Source: Hyphomicrobiaceae bacterium (GTDB lineage Bacteria; Pseudomonadota; Alphaproteobacteria; Rhizobiales; Hyphomicrobiaceae). Taken from it: a stretch of DNA of 5,236 nt. Location of the stretch: contig JAFMSC010000328.1 of assembly GCA_017353825.1 (NCBI GenBank), positions 1 to 5,236 of the forward strand, given 5' to 3'. The notes beneath the pieces are model-generated. The model was not told where the DNA came from. It saw only the letters and a program-made list of their open reading frames with translations, and ran no database searches. Below are positions 1 through 4,860 of this stretch, in pieces (the stretch's first letter is position 1; each line of letters opens with the position of its first letter). The translations under genes were made by a program, and so were the position numbers.

Positions 1-179
1 GGTTGAGGAGCGCGCGCCTCCGGCGCCGGCTGAGGCGCGGCCTGCTGGCCCGCCGAAGGCTGGTCACCAAGCTGGTCCAGCATGTCCTTGAACACGTTAG
101 AATCGGGCTGGCGGCCCTGTCCCGGCCTTCCACCGGGTCCGCCAAGCAGGACGTCAAGAATGCTGCGGGCGTCGAACAT
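1..179 (-). CDS. TerB/DUF533-like protein, N-terminal part only
   Basis: The first 59 codons of a gene read leftward off the window edge; the stop lies outside. The start ATG (179-177) has a strong ribosome binding site, AGGAG at 189-185, five bases away. The peptide opens MFDARSILDVLLGG and continues with a Gly/Pro-rich stretch, a short helix around residues 28-39 (NVFKDMLDQLGD) and a Gln/Pro/Ala-rich linker. An opening of the type MFDA-x-x-LLD-x-LLG is typical of the TerB-family DUF533 proteins (YebE-like) of alphaproteobacteria, which have this short N-terminal helix, a low-complexity linker and then a C-terminal TerB-like helical domain. Their function is not firmly known; a membrane or stress role is often suggested. 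The conserved C-terminal domain is missing here, so the call rests on the N-terminus alone. It is divergent from the DUF4142-like gene. Confidence 0.55.
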   Translation of the reverse strand, partial: MFDARSILDVLLGGPGGRPGQGRQPDSNVFKDMLDQLGDQPSAGQQAAPQPAPEARAPQ

Positions 180-468
180 GGGGGCTCCTCCCAGAGTGAC
201 GTGCCCCCGACGCCACCCTAAGGCGGGCGAAAACCCGGCACATCCGGTCGAGCCCCCGGAAAACCAAGGAAGATTGCCGATGCACGCCCCTCCGATTGGC
301 CGCACACTGCATTAAGCACGATTGCACAATGGGCTCTGTGCTCAAGGAATGCTACATGGCCGCTCTCCATAACGCTGAAGCTAACGCTTCCCATCGGAAG
401 CTAACTCGGAGCGCGCCGACGGCCCGCGAAGCGCCGCGACGCGCACCTTCAGCAGTGGAGAACGATCC
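180..468. other. Divergent intergenic region, 289 bp
   Basis: This spacer separates two divergent genes and should hold both promoters. I see no convincing sigma-70 or general-stress (GGAAC-N16/17-CGTT) promoter in it. It holds the 10-bp near-palindrome ATTG-CA-CAAT at 321-330 and the overlapping hairpins at 377-401. Short open frames here overlap each other on both strands and lack ribosome binding sites and family resemblance, so I leave them out. Confidence 0.6.
377..405. repeat. Overlapping hairpins and 9-bp direct repeat
   Basis: GAAGCTAAC occurs at 377-385 and again at 397-405, a 20-bp period or roughly two helical turns. Between and across the copies lie two mutually exclusive perfect stems: GAAGC-taac-GCTTC (377-390) and GCTTCC-catc-GGAAGC (386-401). 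The element is 64 bp upstream of the DUF4142-like start and about 200 bp upstream of the TerB-like start. It could be a pair of operator half-sites or an RNA switch in a leader; the sequence alone does not decide. Confidence 0.5.
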
Positions 469-966
469 ATGCATACCGACCAGCGCAGCCGTGGCGGCAT
501 GGCCAAGCCGGACGTGTCGAACGTCCGCACGGCGCAACAGTACGCCACGCAAGCCATCGGCCGAGCGGAGCTGTCGCGCGCCGCCAGCCAGGCCGCCATG
601 GAGAAGGCCACACGGCCGGACGTGCGCGAGCTTGCCGGCTACGAGCTGATGGAGGCCAAGGCGGTGATCTCGGTCCTGCGGGAGCTTGGGGCACCTGCGC
701 CGCAGATGGGGCCCGAAGCCAGATCGGCCCTGGAGATGATCACCAACTCCTCCAAGGGCAACGCCTTCGACCGGGCCTACATCGCGGCGCAGTGCGAGAA
801 CCACGCCTTCCTGCGCGACCTCACGGCGGCCTACTTGGAGACCTCCGAGCCCCGTCCCGCCGACCCGCAGGAGAGGCAGGGCCGCCAGCTGGCCACGGTG
901 GCGCTGTGCACGTTCACCGAGCACGCCGCGGTCGCCAACCGCATCTCGCGCGAGATCCGGGCCTAG
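469..966 (+). CDS. DUF4142-like (ferritin-like fold) protein, no signal peptide
   Basis: A 165-aa, largely helical protein. The start ATG has GGAG at 457-460, eight bases upstream; a second Met at residue 11 has no comparable site. Residues 27-73 (AIGRAELSRAASQAAMEKATRPDVRELA and following) match the first helices of the DUF4142 pattern, in which residues resembling EL-x(3)-A-x(3)-A-x-x-PDV-x(2)-A recur. Residues 100-122 (FDRAYIAAQCENHAFLRDLTAAY) match its FD-x-x-Y-x(4)-x-x-H motif, and EH at 151-152 matches the final helix. DUF4142 proteins are mostly exported and of unknown function, with a predicted ferritin-like helical bundle. This one has a hydrophilic N-terminus and no signal peptide, so it probably stays in the cytoplasm. 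It has no operon partner on its strand: it is divergent from the TerB-like gene and convergent with cysN. Family call moderately sure; function unknown. Confidence 0.7.
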   Translation: MHTDQRSRGGMAKPDVSNVRTAQQYATQAIGRAELSRAASQAAMEKATRPDVRELAGYELMEAKAVISVLRELGAPAPQMGPEARSALEMITNSSKGNAFDRAYIAAQCENHAFLRDLTAAYLETSEPRPADPQERQGRQLATVALCTFTEHAAVANRISREIRA

Positions 967-989
967 GTCGCATCTGGAAACTAGGCCCG
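958..989. terminator. Candidate bidirectional terminator between convergent genes
   Basis: A perfect 9-bp inverted repeat, CGGGCCTAG (958-966) and CTAGGCCCG (981-989), encloses a 14-nt loop. The left arm includes the TAG stop of the DUF4142-like gene, and the structure lies 22 bp beyond the cysN stop. A hairpin between two convergent gene ends is placed where a bidirectional terminator is expected. Neither side carries a T-run, so intrinsic termination would be weak, or the stem may instead protect the 3' ends. Confidence 0.5.
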
Positions 990-1010
990 CGGCCCATTTC
1001 CTCGGAGCCG

Positions 1011-2654
1011 TCAGATCAGCCCGATGGCGATGGCGGCGGCGCAGCCAAATGACAGCACCGCCATGACGCCGAACCACAGGGAGGAGGCGTCGAAGCCGGC
1101 GTGTCCCCAACGGTCGTCCAGCTCGACCGTCACGCCGGCGCCCCTGAGCAGGATTGCCACCTCGTTGGCGCGCCGGCGCAGCTCCTCCTCGGAGGCCGCA
1201 TCGTCGCCGAGGTCTGCGCCCACGCCATGCTTGATGAGCGAGCGAGTGAGGCGGAAGGTATCGCCCGCGGGCTTGGGAGCTGCGGCATGCGTCTCCACCA
1301 CTACGCCGCCCGCTACCGAAGCGCCGGTGACAGCATCCACCAACATGAGGCTACCGGTCTCGCGCTGGTTCGCGAATGCCTCGACCACGGTGGCGCGGCC
1401 GAGCTCGATGCGTGCCACGGCGATGTCGTTGGCGGAGCAAGTGAGGGCGGGCCGCTCCGCCAACGTGGTGAGATCGAGGTGCCGGCTGATGTCAAGGGAA
1501 GCGACCGGGACGAGGTCGGTGGCCATGCGAACCAGGTAGCCGCGACCGCGCTCGAACGGCTGGTCGGACAGCCATACCAGCCGGGCCGCGAAGCTGCGCA
1601 CCGCTACCGGGGCGGCGCCGGGCGCGGCCAACACCGCGCCGCGCGACACGTCGATGTCGGTGTCAAGCTGCAACACGACGGCCTGGCCGGCGCCAGCCCT
1701 GTCGAGGTCGTGGCCCATGGTGACGATACGCCGGACGCGCGTACGCCTGCCGCTCACCACATCGACGACCTCCTCGCCGCGCGCGATCGCACCTGAGGTG
1801 ACCGTGCCGGCGAGGCCACGAAAGTCCTGCCCCGCCCGCACCACCATCTGCACGGGGAAACGGAACGACCCGCTTGCGTCCTCGGCGCCCTGCCGGCCCG
1901 ACACCTCATGCAGGTGATCGAGCAGCGGCAGGCCGGCGTACCAGACCATGTTCTTGGAGCGCCGGGCGATGCCGTCCCCGAGCACTGCCGAGACCGGGAT
2001 CGCCGCCGCGTCGCGGAAGCCGAACCGGTCAGCCAGTGCCAGGAACTCCCCCTCGATGGCGCGGAACCGCGACTCCGACCAGTCCACCAGGTCCATCTTG
2101 TTGACGGCGAGGACGACGTGGCGCACGCCCATCAGGTCAAGGATGGCGGCGTGGCGGCGCGTCTGCACCTTCATGCCGCTGCGGGCATCCACCAGCAATA
2201 TGGCGATGTCGGCGTGGGATGCGCCGGTAGCCATATTGCGCGTGTATTGCTCGTGGCCGGGGCTGTCGATGATGACGAGGCGGCGTTTCGGCGTATCGAA
2301 ATAGCGCCAGGCAATGTCAATGGTGATGCCTTGCTCGCGCTCGGCCGCCAGGCCGTCGACCAAGCGGCTGAAGTCGGGCGTGCCAGCGGCCGTCCTTGCG
2401 GCGCGCTCTATGGCCGCGCGCTGATCGGTGGTGAGCGCGTCCGCGTCCCACAGCATGCGGCCGATCAGAGTGGACTTGCCGTCGTCGACGGAGCCGCAGG
2501 CGATGACGTTGAGTGGTCCGGCGTGGACCACGATTGGCTCGTGGGAGAGAGCAGCATCGTTCGCCTTCACCCCGTGCAGCACGCGGGTTGCGCGCGCGGC
2601 CACGTTGTGGGTGCCTCTCGGACCGTCCGCGACGGGCTCGACCAGGACGGCCAT
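1011..2654 (-). CDS. cysN: Sulfate adenylyltransferase subunit 1 (CysN) with C-terminal hydrophobic tail
   Basis: A 547-aa GTPase subunit of ATP sulfurylase. It partners CysD and couples GTP hydrolysis to formation of APS from sulfate and ATP. The EF-Tu-like G domain is complete: G1 GSVDDGKS (54-61), switch I with EREQGITID (105-113), G3 DSPGH (130-134), G4 NKMD (185-188) and G5 SA (222-223). Beta-barrel domains II and III follow, to about residue 456. The start ATG overlaps the cysD stop by one base (TGATG), and AGGAGGG (2670-2664) lies 9 nt upstream. E. coli CysN has about 475 residues and ends shortly after a segment like residues 466-483 here. This protein continues for about 65 more residues: a charged helix (487-511) and a hydrophobic stretch (525-547, SLWFGVMAVLSFG and on) that looks like a membrane segment at the extreme C-terminus. 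There is no APS kinase domain, so it is not a CysNC/NodQ fusion. Pairing with cysH argues for cysDN rather than nodPQ. Confidence 0.95.
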   Translation of the reverse strand: MAVLVEPVADGPRGTHNVAARATRVLHGVKANDAALSHEPIVVHAGPLNVIACGSVDDGKSTLIGRMLWDADALTTDQRAAIERAARTAAGTPDFSRLVDGLAAEREQGITIDIAWRYFDTPKRRLVIIDSPGHEQYTRNMATGASHADIAILLVDARSGMKVQTRRHAAILDLMGVRHVVLAVNKMDLVDWSESRFRAIEGEFLALADRFGFRDAAAIPVSAVLGDGIARRSKNMVWYAGLPLLDHLHEVSGRQGAEDASGSFRFPVQMVVRAGQDFRGLAGTVTSGAIARGEEVVDVVSGRRTRVRRIVTMGHDLDRAGAGQAVVLQLDTDIDVSRGAVLAAPGAAPVAVRSFAARLVWLSDQPFERGRGYLVRMATDLVPVASLDISRHLDLTTLAERPALTCSANDIAVARIELGRATVVEAFANQRETGSLMLVDAVTGASVAGGVVVETHAAAPKPAGDTFRLTRSLIKHGVGADLGDDAASEEELRRRANEVAILLRGAGVTVELDDRWGHAGFDASSLWFGVMAVLSFGCAAAIAIGLI

Positions 2655-3559
2655 CAGAAGTAGCCCTCCTGCTTCTTGCGCTCCAAGCCGCCGGCGTCGT
2701 CATGGTCGATGAGGCGGCCCTGGCGCTCCGACGCGCTGGCCGACAGCGTCTCCTCTATGACGCTTTTGAGGTCGCTGGCAGCGGAGCGCACGGCCGCGGT
2801 CAGCGGCCAGCAGCCTAGCGTGCGAAAGCGCACACTCTGTATTTTGACCTCTTCGCCTTCGCGCAGGGGCAGGCGGTCGTCGTCGAGCACCAGCAGGCTT
2901 CCGTTGCGCTCGATGGTGGGGCGCTCGGCGGCGAAATAGAGCGGCACCACGTCGAGCCCTTCGCGGGCGATGTAGCGCCACACGTCCTTCTCGGTCCAAT
3001 TGGACAGCGGGAACACGCGCACCGTCTCGCCGGGGCCGAGGCGGCCGTTGAGCAGGCGCCACATCTCGGGACGCTGCTTCCTCGGATCCCAGCGGTGGCC
3101 CTCGGAGCGGAAGGAGAACACGCGCTCCTTGGCGCGCGAGGCCTCCTCATCGCGGCGCGCACCACCGAACGCCGCGTCGAACTTGTACCTGTCGAGCACC
3201 TGGCGCAGCGCTTGGGTCTTCATGACCTCGGTGTAGACCGAGGGCGGATACTCGATGGGGTTGATGCCGCGCGCTATGCCGTCCTTGTTGATGTGCACGA
3301 TGAGATTGAGGCCAAGTTCGAGCTGGGTACGATCGCGAAAGGCGATCATGTCGCGGAACTTCCAGGTGGTATCGACGTGCAGGAGCGGAAACGGTGGCTT
3401 GGCAGGAAAGAACGCCTTGCGGGCCAGGTGCAGGAGCACCGTGGAGTCCTTGCCGATGGAATAGAGCAGCACCGGCGCGCGGAACTGCGCCGTGGCCTCG
3501 CGGAAGATGTGGATGCTCTCCGCTTCCAATAGGTCAAGATGGCCCAGCAGGGCACTCAA
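2654..3559 (-). CDS. cysD: Sulfate adenylyltransferase subunit 2 (CysD)
   Basis: The catalytic subunit of ATP sulfurylase, which forms APS from ATP and sulfate in the cytoplasm with CysN. The PAPS-reductase/PP-loop fold shows in YSIGKDST (33-40), HVDTTWKFRDM (61-71), FGGARRDEEASRAKER (131-146) and RFRTLGCWPLT (244-254). The C-terminus SERQGRLIDHDDAG...KKQEGYF closely matches E. coli CysD. The chosen start is TTG (3559-3557), which overlaps the cysH TGA stop as TTGA. It gives 301 residues, against 302 in E. coli, and places LEAESIHIFRE at residue 11. The frame stays open upstream to 3883, but that part reads through cysH coding sequence and resembles nothing in the family. The Shine-Dalgarno for the TTG is poor (a GGGGG about ten bases upstream), so translation is probably coupled to cysH. 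The gene ends TGATG with cysN. Confidence 0.95.
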   Translation of the reverse strand: MSALLGHLDLLEAESIHIFREATAQFRAPVLLYSIGKDSTVLLHLARKAFFPAKPPFPLLHVDTTWKFRDMIAFRDRTQLELGLNLIVHINKDGIARGINPIEYPPSVYTEVMKTQALRQVLDRYKFDAAFGGARRDEEASRAKERVFSFRSEGHRWDPRKQRPEMWRLLNGRLGPGETVRVFPLSNWTEKDVWRYIAREGLDVVPLYFAAERPTIERNGSLLVLDDDRLPLREGEEVKIQSVRFRTLGCWPLTAAVRSAASDLKSVIEETLSASASERQGRLIDHDDAGGLERKKQEGYF

Positions 3560-4323
3560 GCCGCGGTCCCCCGTACGGGGCGCCGGGGGTTGGCGTGCAG
3601 GCCGCACTCCTTGCCGTCCTGCGTCTCCCACCACCAACGGCCTGCGCGCACGTCCTCGCCGGGGCTGGTGGCGCGCGTGCAGGGCTGGCAGCCGATTGAC
3701 GGGAAGCCCTGCGCGTAGAGAGGATTGATGGGCACCTCGTTGGCGGCAATGAAGGCTTCCAGGCGATTGAGGGACCAATCGGCTAAGGGGCTGATCTTGA
3801 CCACGCGGTGCTCGCAGTCCACGGCGGCGAACCGGATATGGCTGCGGCCCGCCGACTGGTCGCGGCGCAGCCCCGTGATCCAACTTCCCGCGCCCGCGAG
3901 CGCGCGCCTGAGCGGGCGTACCTTGCGCACCTCGCAGCAGGCCTTACGGGCTTCGATGGAAAGGCGGAAACCCATGATGCCGTCGCGGGCCACCAGCGAC
4001 TCCACGTCCGCCGCCTCGGGCGTCACGACGCGGATCCTTAGCCCATAGCGCTGTTCGGTGCGCGCGAGAGTGTCGATCGTCTCGGGAAAATGACGCCCGG
4101 TATCCAGAGTGAACACATCGACTTTGGCTCCTTCGGCGGCGATGGCATGGAGGATCGCCTGGTCCTCGAGCCCAAGGCTCGTGGAAAACGCAATCGGCCC
4201 GGGAGCCAGTTGCGCCACAACGTGAAGGCGCGCTTCCAGGGTTGGGAGGCGGCCAAGTCGCCGATCAAGGTCGGCTGCGACCTGTTCGTGGTTGTCGCCG
4301 GCTTCCTGACTGGGTCGTAACAT
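3556..4323 (-). CDS. cysH: Assimilatory adenylylsulfate (APS) reductase, 4Fe-4S type
   Basis: A 255-aa thioredoxin-dependent reductase that converts APS to sulfite and AMP. Seen in order: the nucleotide-binding loop STSLGLEDQ (47-55), LDTGRHFPET (73-82), the paired cysteines CC (129-130), the second pair C212-x-x-C215 in SIGCQPC, and the catalytic ECGLH (239-243, Cys240). CC plus CxxC bind a [4Fe-4S] cluster and mark the APS-type enzyme; E. coli-type PAPS reductases lack these four cysteines. This fits the absence of an APS kinase domain nearby. The frame is open to a GTG at 4341, but that codon has no ribosome binding site. ATG 4323 has GAGGG (4335-4331) seven bases upstream and is preferred; GTG 4326 is less likely. 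It is the first gene of cysH-cysD-cysN and overlaps cysD by 4 nt. The C-terminal residues after ECGLH are Arg/Pro-rich and poorly conserved. Confidence 0.94.
   Translation of the reverse strand: MLRPSQEAGDNHEQVAADLDRRLGRLPTLEARLHVVAQLAPGPIAFSTSLGLEDQAILHAIAAEGAKVDVFTLDTGRHFPETIDTLARTEQRYGLRIRVVTPEAADVESLVARDGIMGFRLSIEARKACCEVRKVRPLRRALAGAGSWITGLRRDQSAGRSHIRFAAVDCEHRVVKISPLADWSLNRLEAFIAANEVPINPLYAQGFPSIGCQPCTRATSPGEDVRAGRWWWETQDGKECGLHANPRRPVRGTAA
3569..3580. repeat. 12-bp perfect palindrome before the cysD start
   Basis: CCCCGTACGGGG lies inside the last codons of cysH, ten bases before the cysD TTG. In mRNA it can fold into a CCCC/GGGG stem with a GUAC loop, and its GGGG arm overlaps the only purine-rich run that could serve as a Shine-Dalgarno for cysD. 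Ribosomes finishing cysH would open it, which fits translational coupling. It may also be chance in GC-rich coding DNA. Confidence 0.45.
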
Positions 4324-4330
4324 CACACTG

Positions 4331-4335
4331 CCCTC
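4331..4335 (-). promoter_or_regulatory. Ribosome binding site that sets the cysH start
   Basis: Reading the minus strand, GAGGG is followed by CAGTGTG and then ATG at 4323. No such site precedes the upstream in-frame GTG at 4341; this is why the shorter protein is preferred. Confidence 0.65.
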
Positions 4336-4348
4336 AAGCACGGCAATG

Positions 4349-4354
4349 GATATA
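4349..4354 (-). promoter_or_regulatory. Possible -10 box of the cysH operon promoter
   Basis: TATATC (minus strand) stands 25 bp ahead of the cysH ATG and would give a leader of roughly 20 nt that includes the ribosome binding site. No good -35 hexamer is found 16-18 bp upstream, which would fit an activator-dependent promoter. Judged by eye only. Confidence 0.25.
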
Positions 4355-4394
4355 CAGCAACGCCGTTCTACCTGGACGCGCGTGGTGCAAATAA

Positions 4395-4411
4395 GAATGG
4401 AATTTCATTCC
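4395..4411. promoter_or_regulatory. Nested palindrome upstream of cysH, candidate sulfur-regulator operator
   Basis: Two perfect inverted repeats overlap in an AT-rich island: GAATG-N6-CATTC (4395-4410) and GGAAT-TTC-ATTCC (4399-4411). The centre is about 80 bp ahead of the cysH ATG and about 60 bp ahead of the start site implied by the possible -10 box. That is a normal place for a LysR-type activator (CysB-like) or another sulfur regulator such as an Rrf2-family protein. The regulator cannot be named from this sequence. Confidence 0.45.
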
Positions 4412-4560
4412 CGGTGGAGGCCGCGCTTGGAACATCCACGCTGTCTGGAGCGCCTGGCAATCCATCATCAAAACGCCATTCGGGACAGGACGCTGCTGCC
4501 GGCTTGCTACGCCGATCAGCAGTCATCGGACCGAATTCGCGGGGGACGGAGGGCGGCAGG

Positions 4561-4604
4561 GGCCAAGGTCTGACCTCGGCCGCGGCGTCGGAATGAGGCC
4601 GACG
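4561..4604. repeat. Two adjacent hairpins in the intergenic region
   Basis: The first is GGCC-a-AGGT-ctg-ACCT-c-GGCC (4561-4581): two four-base stems separated by one mismatch. The second is CGTCGG-aatgagg-CCGACG (4586-4604), a perfect 6-bp stem. They lie 4 bp apart, with no T-run on either strand. They might be a terminator-like or processed RNA element, or the trace of a lost gene end; no known RNA family is recognised. Confidence 0.35.
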
Positions 4605-4646
4605 TAAGGCGCGCGCGATGGCGGCGAACAGGTGTGCACCCTCATC

Positions 4647-4685
4647 CACAAAAGAAATTGTGACGGGCACAGTGCATCCTATGCA
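4647..4685. repeat. Two short AT-rich palindromes
   Basis: CACAA-N6-TTGTG (4647-4662, perfect 5-bp arms) and TGCAT-cct-ATGCA (4673-4685, perfect 5-bp arms) stand 26 bp apart centre to centre, shortly before the tandem repeats. Both look like possible dimeric regulator sites; neither matches a motif I can name with confidence. Confidence 0.35.
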
Positions 4686-4701
4686 GGCTATCCTTTCCAA
4701 A

Positions 4702-4746
4702 TGTTGGCCATGGGGTGCCCACATTGTTGGCTATGGGGTGCCCACA
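4702..4746. repeat. Tandem pair of 22-bp operator-like repeats
   Basis: Copy 1 (4702-4723) and copy 2 (4725-4746) are identical except for one base (C at 4709, T at 4732), and the period is 23 bp. Each copy is itself an interrupted palindrome, TGTnGGC-N8-GCCnACA. Direct duplication of a two-fold symmetric site at about two helical turns is the usual arrangement for co-operative binding of a dimeric repressor or activator. The pair ends 114 bp before the J-domain start, and no similar element is seen elsewhere in the window. Confidence 0.65.
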
Positions 4747-4747
4747 G

Positions 4748-4779
4748 CGATGCCCTGAGGGATGGCCATCAGGGCGTTG
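4748..4779 (+). repeat. Stable hairpin upstream of the J-domain gene
   Basis: GCCCTGA (4752-4758) pairs perfectly with TCAGGGC (4769-4775). In RNA the stem extends to about 11 bp with two G-U pairs (4748-4751 with 4776-4779), leaving a 10-nt loop. The loop holds an ATG (4762) that is in frame with the J-domain gene but lacks a properly spaced ribosome binding site. The hairpin could be part of a leader or an operator overlapping the promoter. Confidence 0.4.
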
Positions 4780-4787
4780 ACTCGGAG

Positions 4788-4815
4788 TTTGGTCGGGTGG
4801 AGCGGCGGATATTTT
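4788..4815 (+). promoter_or_regulatory. Weak candidate promoter for the J-domain gene
   Basis: TTTGGT (4788-4793), a 16-bp spacer and TATTTT (4810-4815) form the best sigma-70-like arrangement upstream of the J-domain gene. It would start transcription about 40 nt before the ATG. The -35 match is poor and this is a judgement by eye. Confidence 0.2.
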
Positions 4816-4847
4816 GTCCGTGTGCGGCGCAACGCGTTAGCGAGAGC

Positions 4848-4854
4848 AAGGGGG
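4848..4854 (+). promoter_or_regulatory. Ribosome binding site that sets the J-domain start
   Basis: AAGGGGG lies six bases before ATG 4861. The in-frame ATG at 4762 has GAGGG directly abutting it and so is badly spaced; this decides for the shorter protein. Confidence 0.65.
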
Positions 4855-4860
4855 ATCGAC

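Larger units (their letters stand above)
4324..4860. other. 537-bp divergent intergenic region, rich in palindromes
   Basis: This stretch lies between the divergent starts of cysH and the J-domain gene. It is long for so compact a region. The cysH side (4324-4411) carries the possible operon promoter and operator. From 4412 to 4560 I see nothing specific. From 4561 onward it carries two hairpins, two AT-rich palindromes, the tandem 22-bp repeats and an 11-bp stem. Two open frames here, 4724-4368 on the minus strand and 4632-4964 on the plus strand, have no ribosome binding site or family resemblance, and the second overlaps the J-domain gene in another frame. I do not call them genes. Confidence 0.6.

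Noticed and set aside
300..468. General-stress (EcfG-type, GGAAC-N16/17-CGTT) promoter for the DUF4142-like gene
   Set aside because: GGAAT at 346 and GGAAG at 396 are not followed by CGTT at the right distance.
1024..2663. Long open frames on the plus strand opposite cysN
   Set aside because: They are antisense shadows of cysN, whose full set of GTPase motifs is on the minus strand.
1011..3559. Nodulation genes nodPQ instead of cysDN
   Set aside because: There is no APS kinase domain, no nod gene and no nod box, and the pair is translationally coupled to cysH, so the housekeeping sulfate assimilation role is favoured.
3560..3883. Upstream extension of the cysD frame to a 409-residue protein
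   Set aside because: The extra 108 codons lie inside cysH in another frame and match no part of the CysD family; the TTG at 3559 gives the family length of about 301.
4368..4724. A 118-codon open frame on the minus strand upstream of cysH
   Set aside because: No ribosome binding site, no recognisable domain, and it would run through the candidate operator and the tandem repeats; open frames of this length are common by chance at high GC.
4762..4860. Alternative start adding 33 residues to the J-domain protein
   Set aside because: Its ATG lies in the loop of a hairpin with an abutting, badly spaced GAGGG, whereas ATG 4861 has AAGGGGG at six bases and begins right at the J domain.
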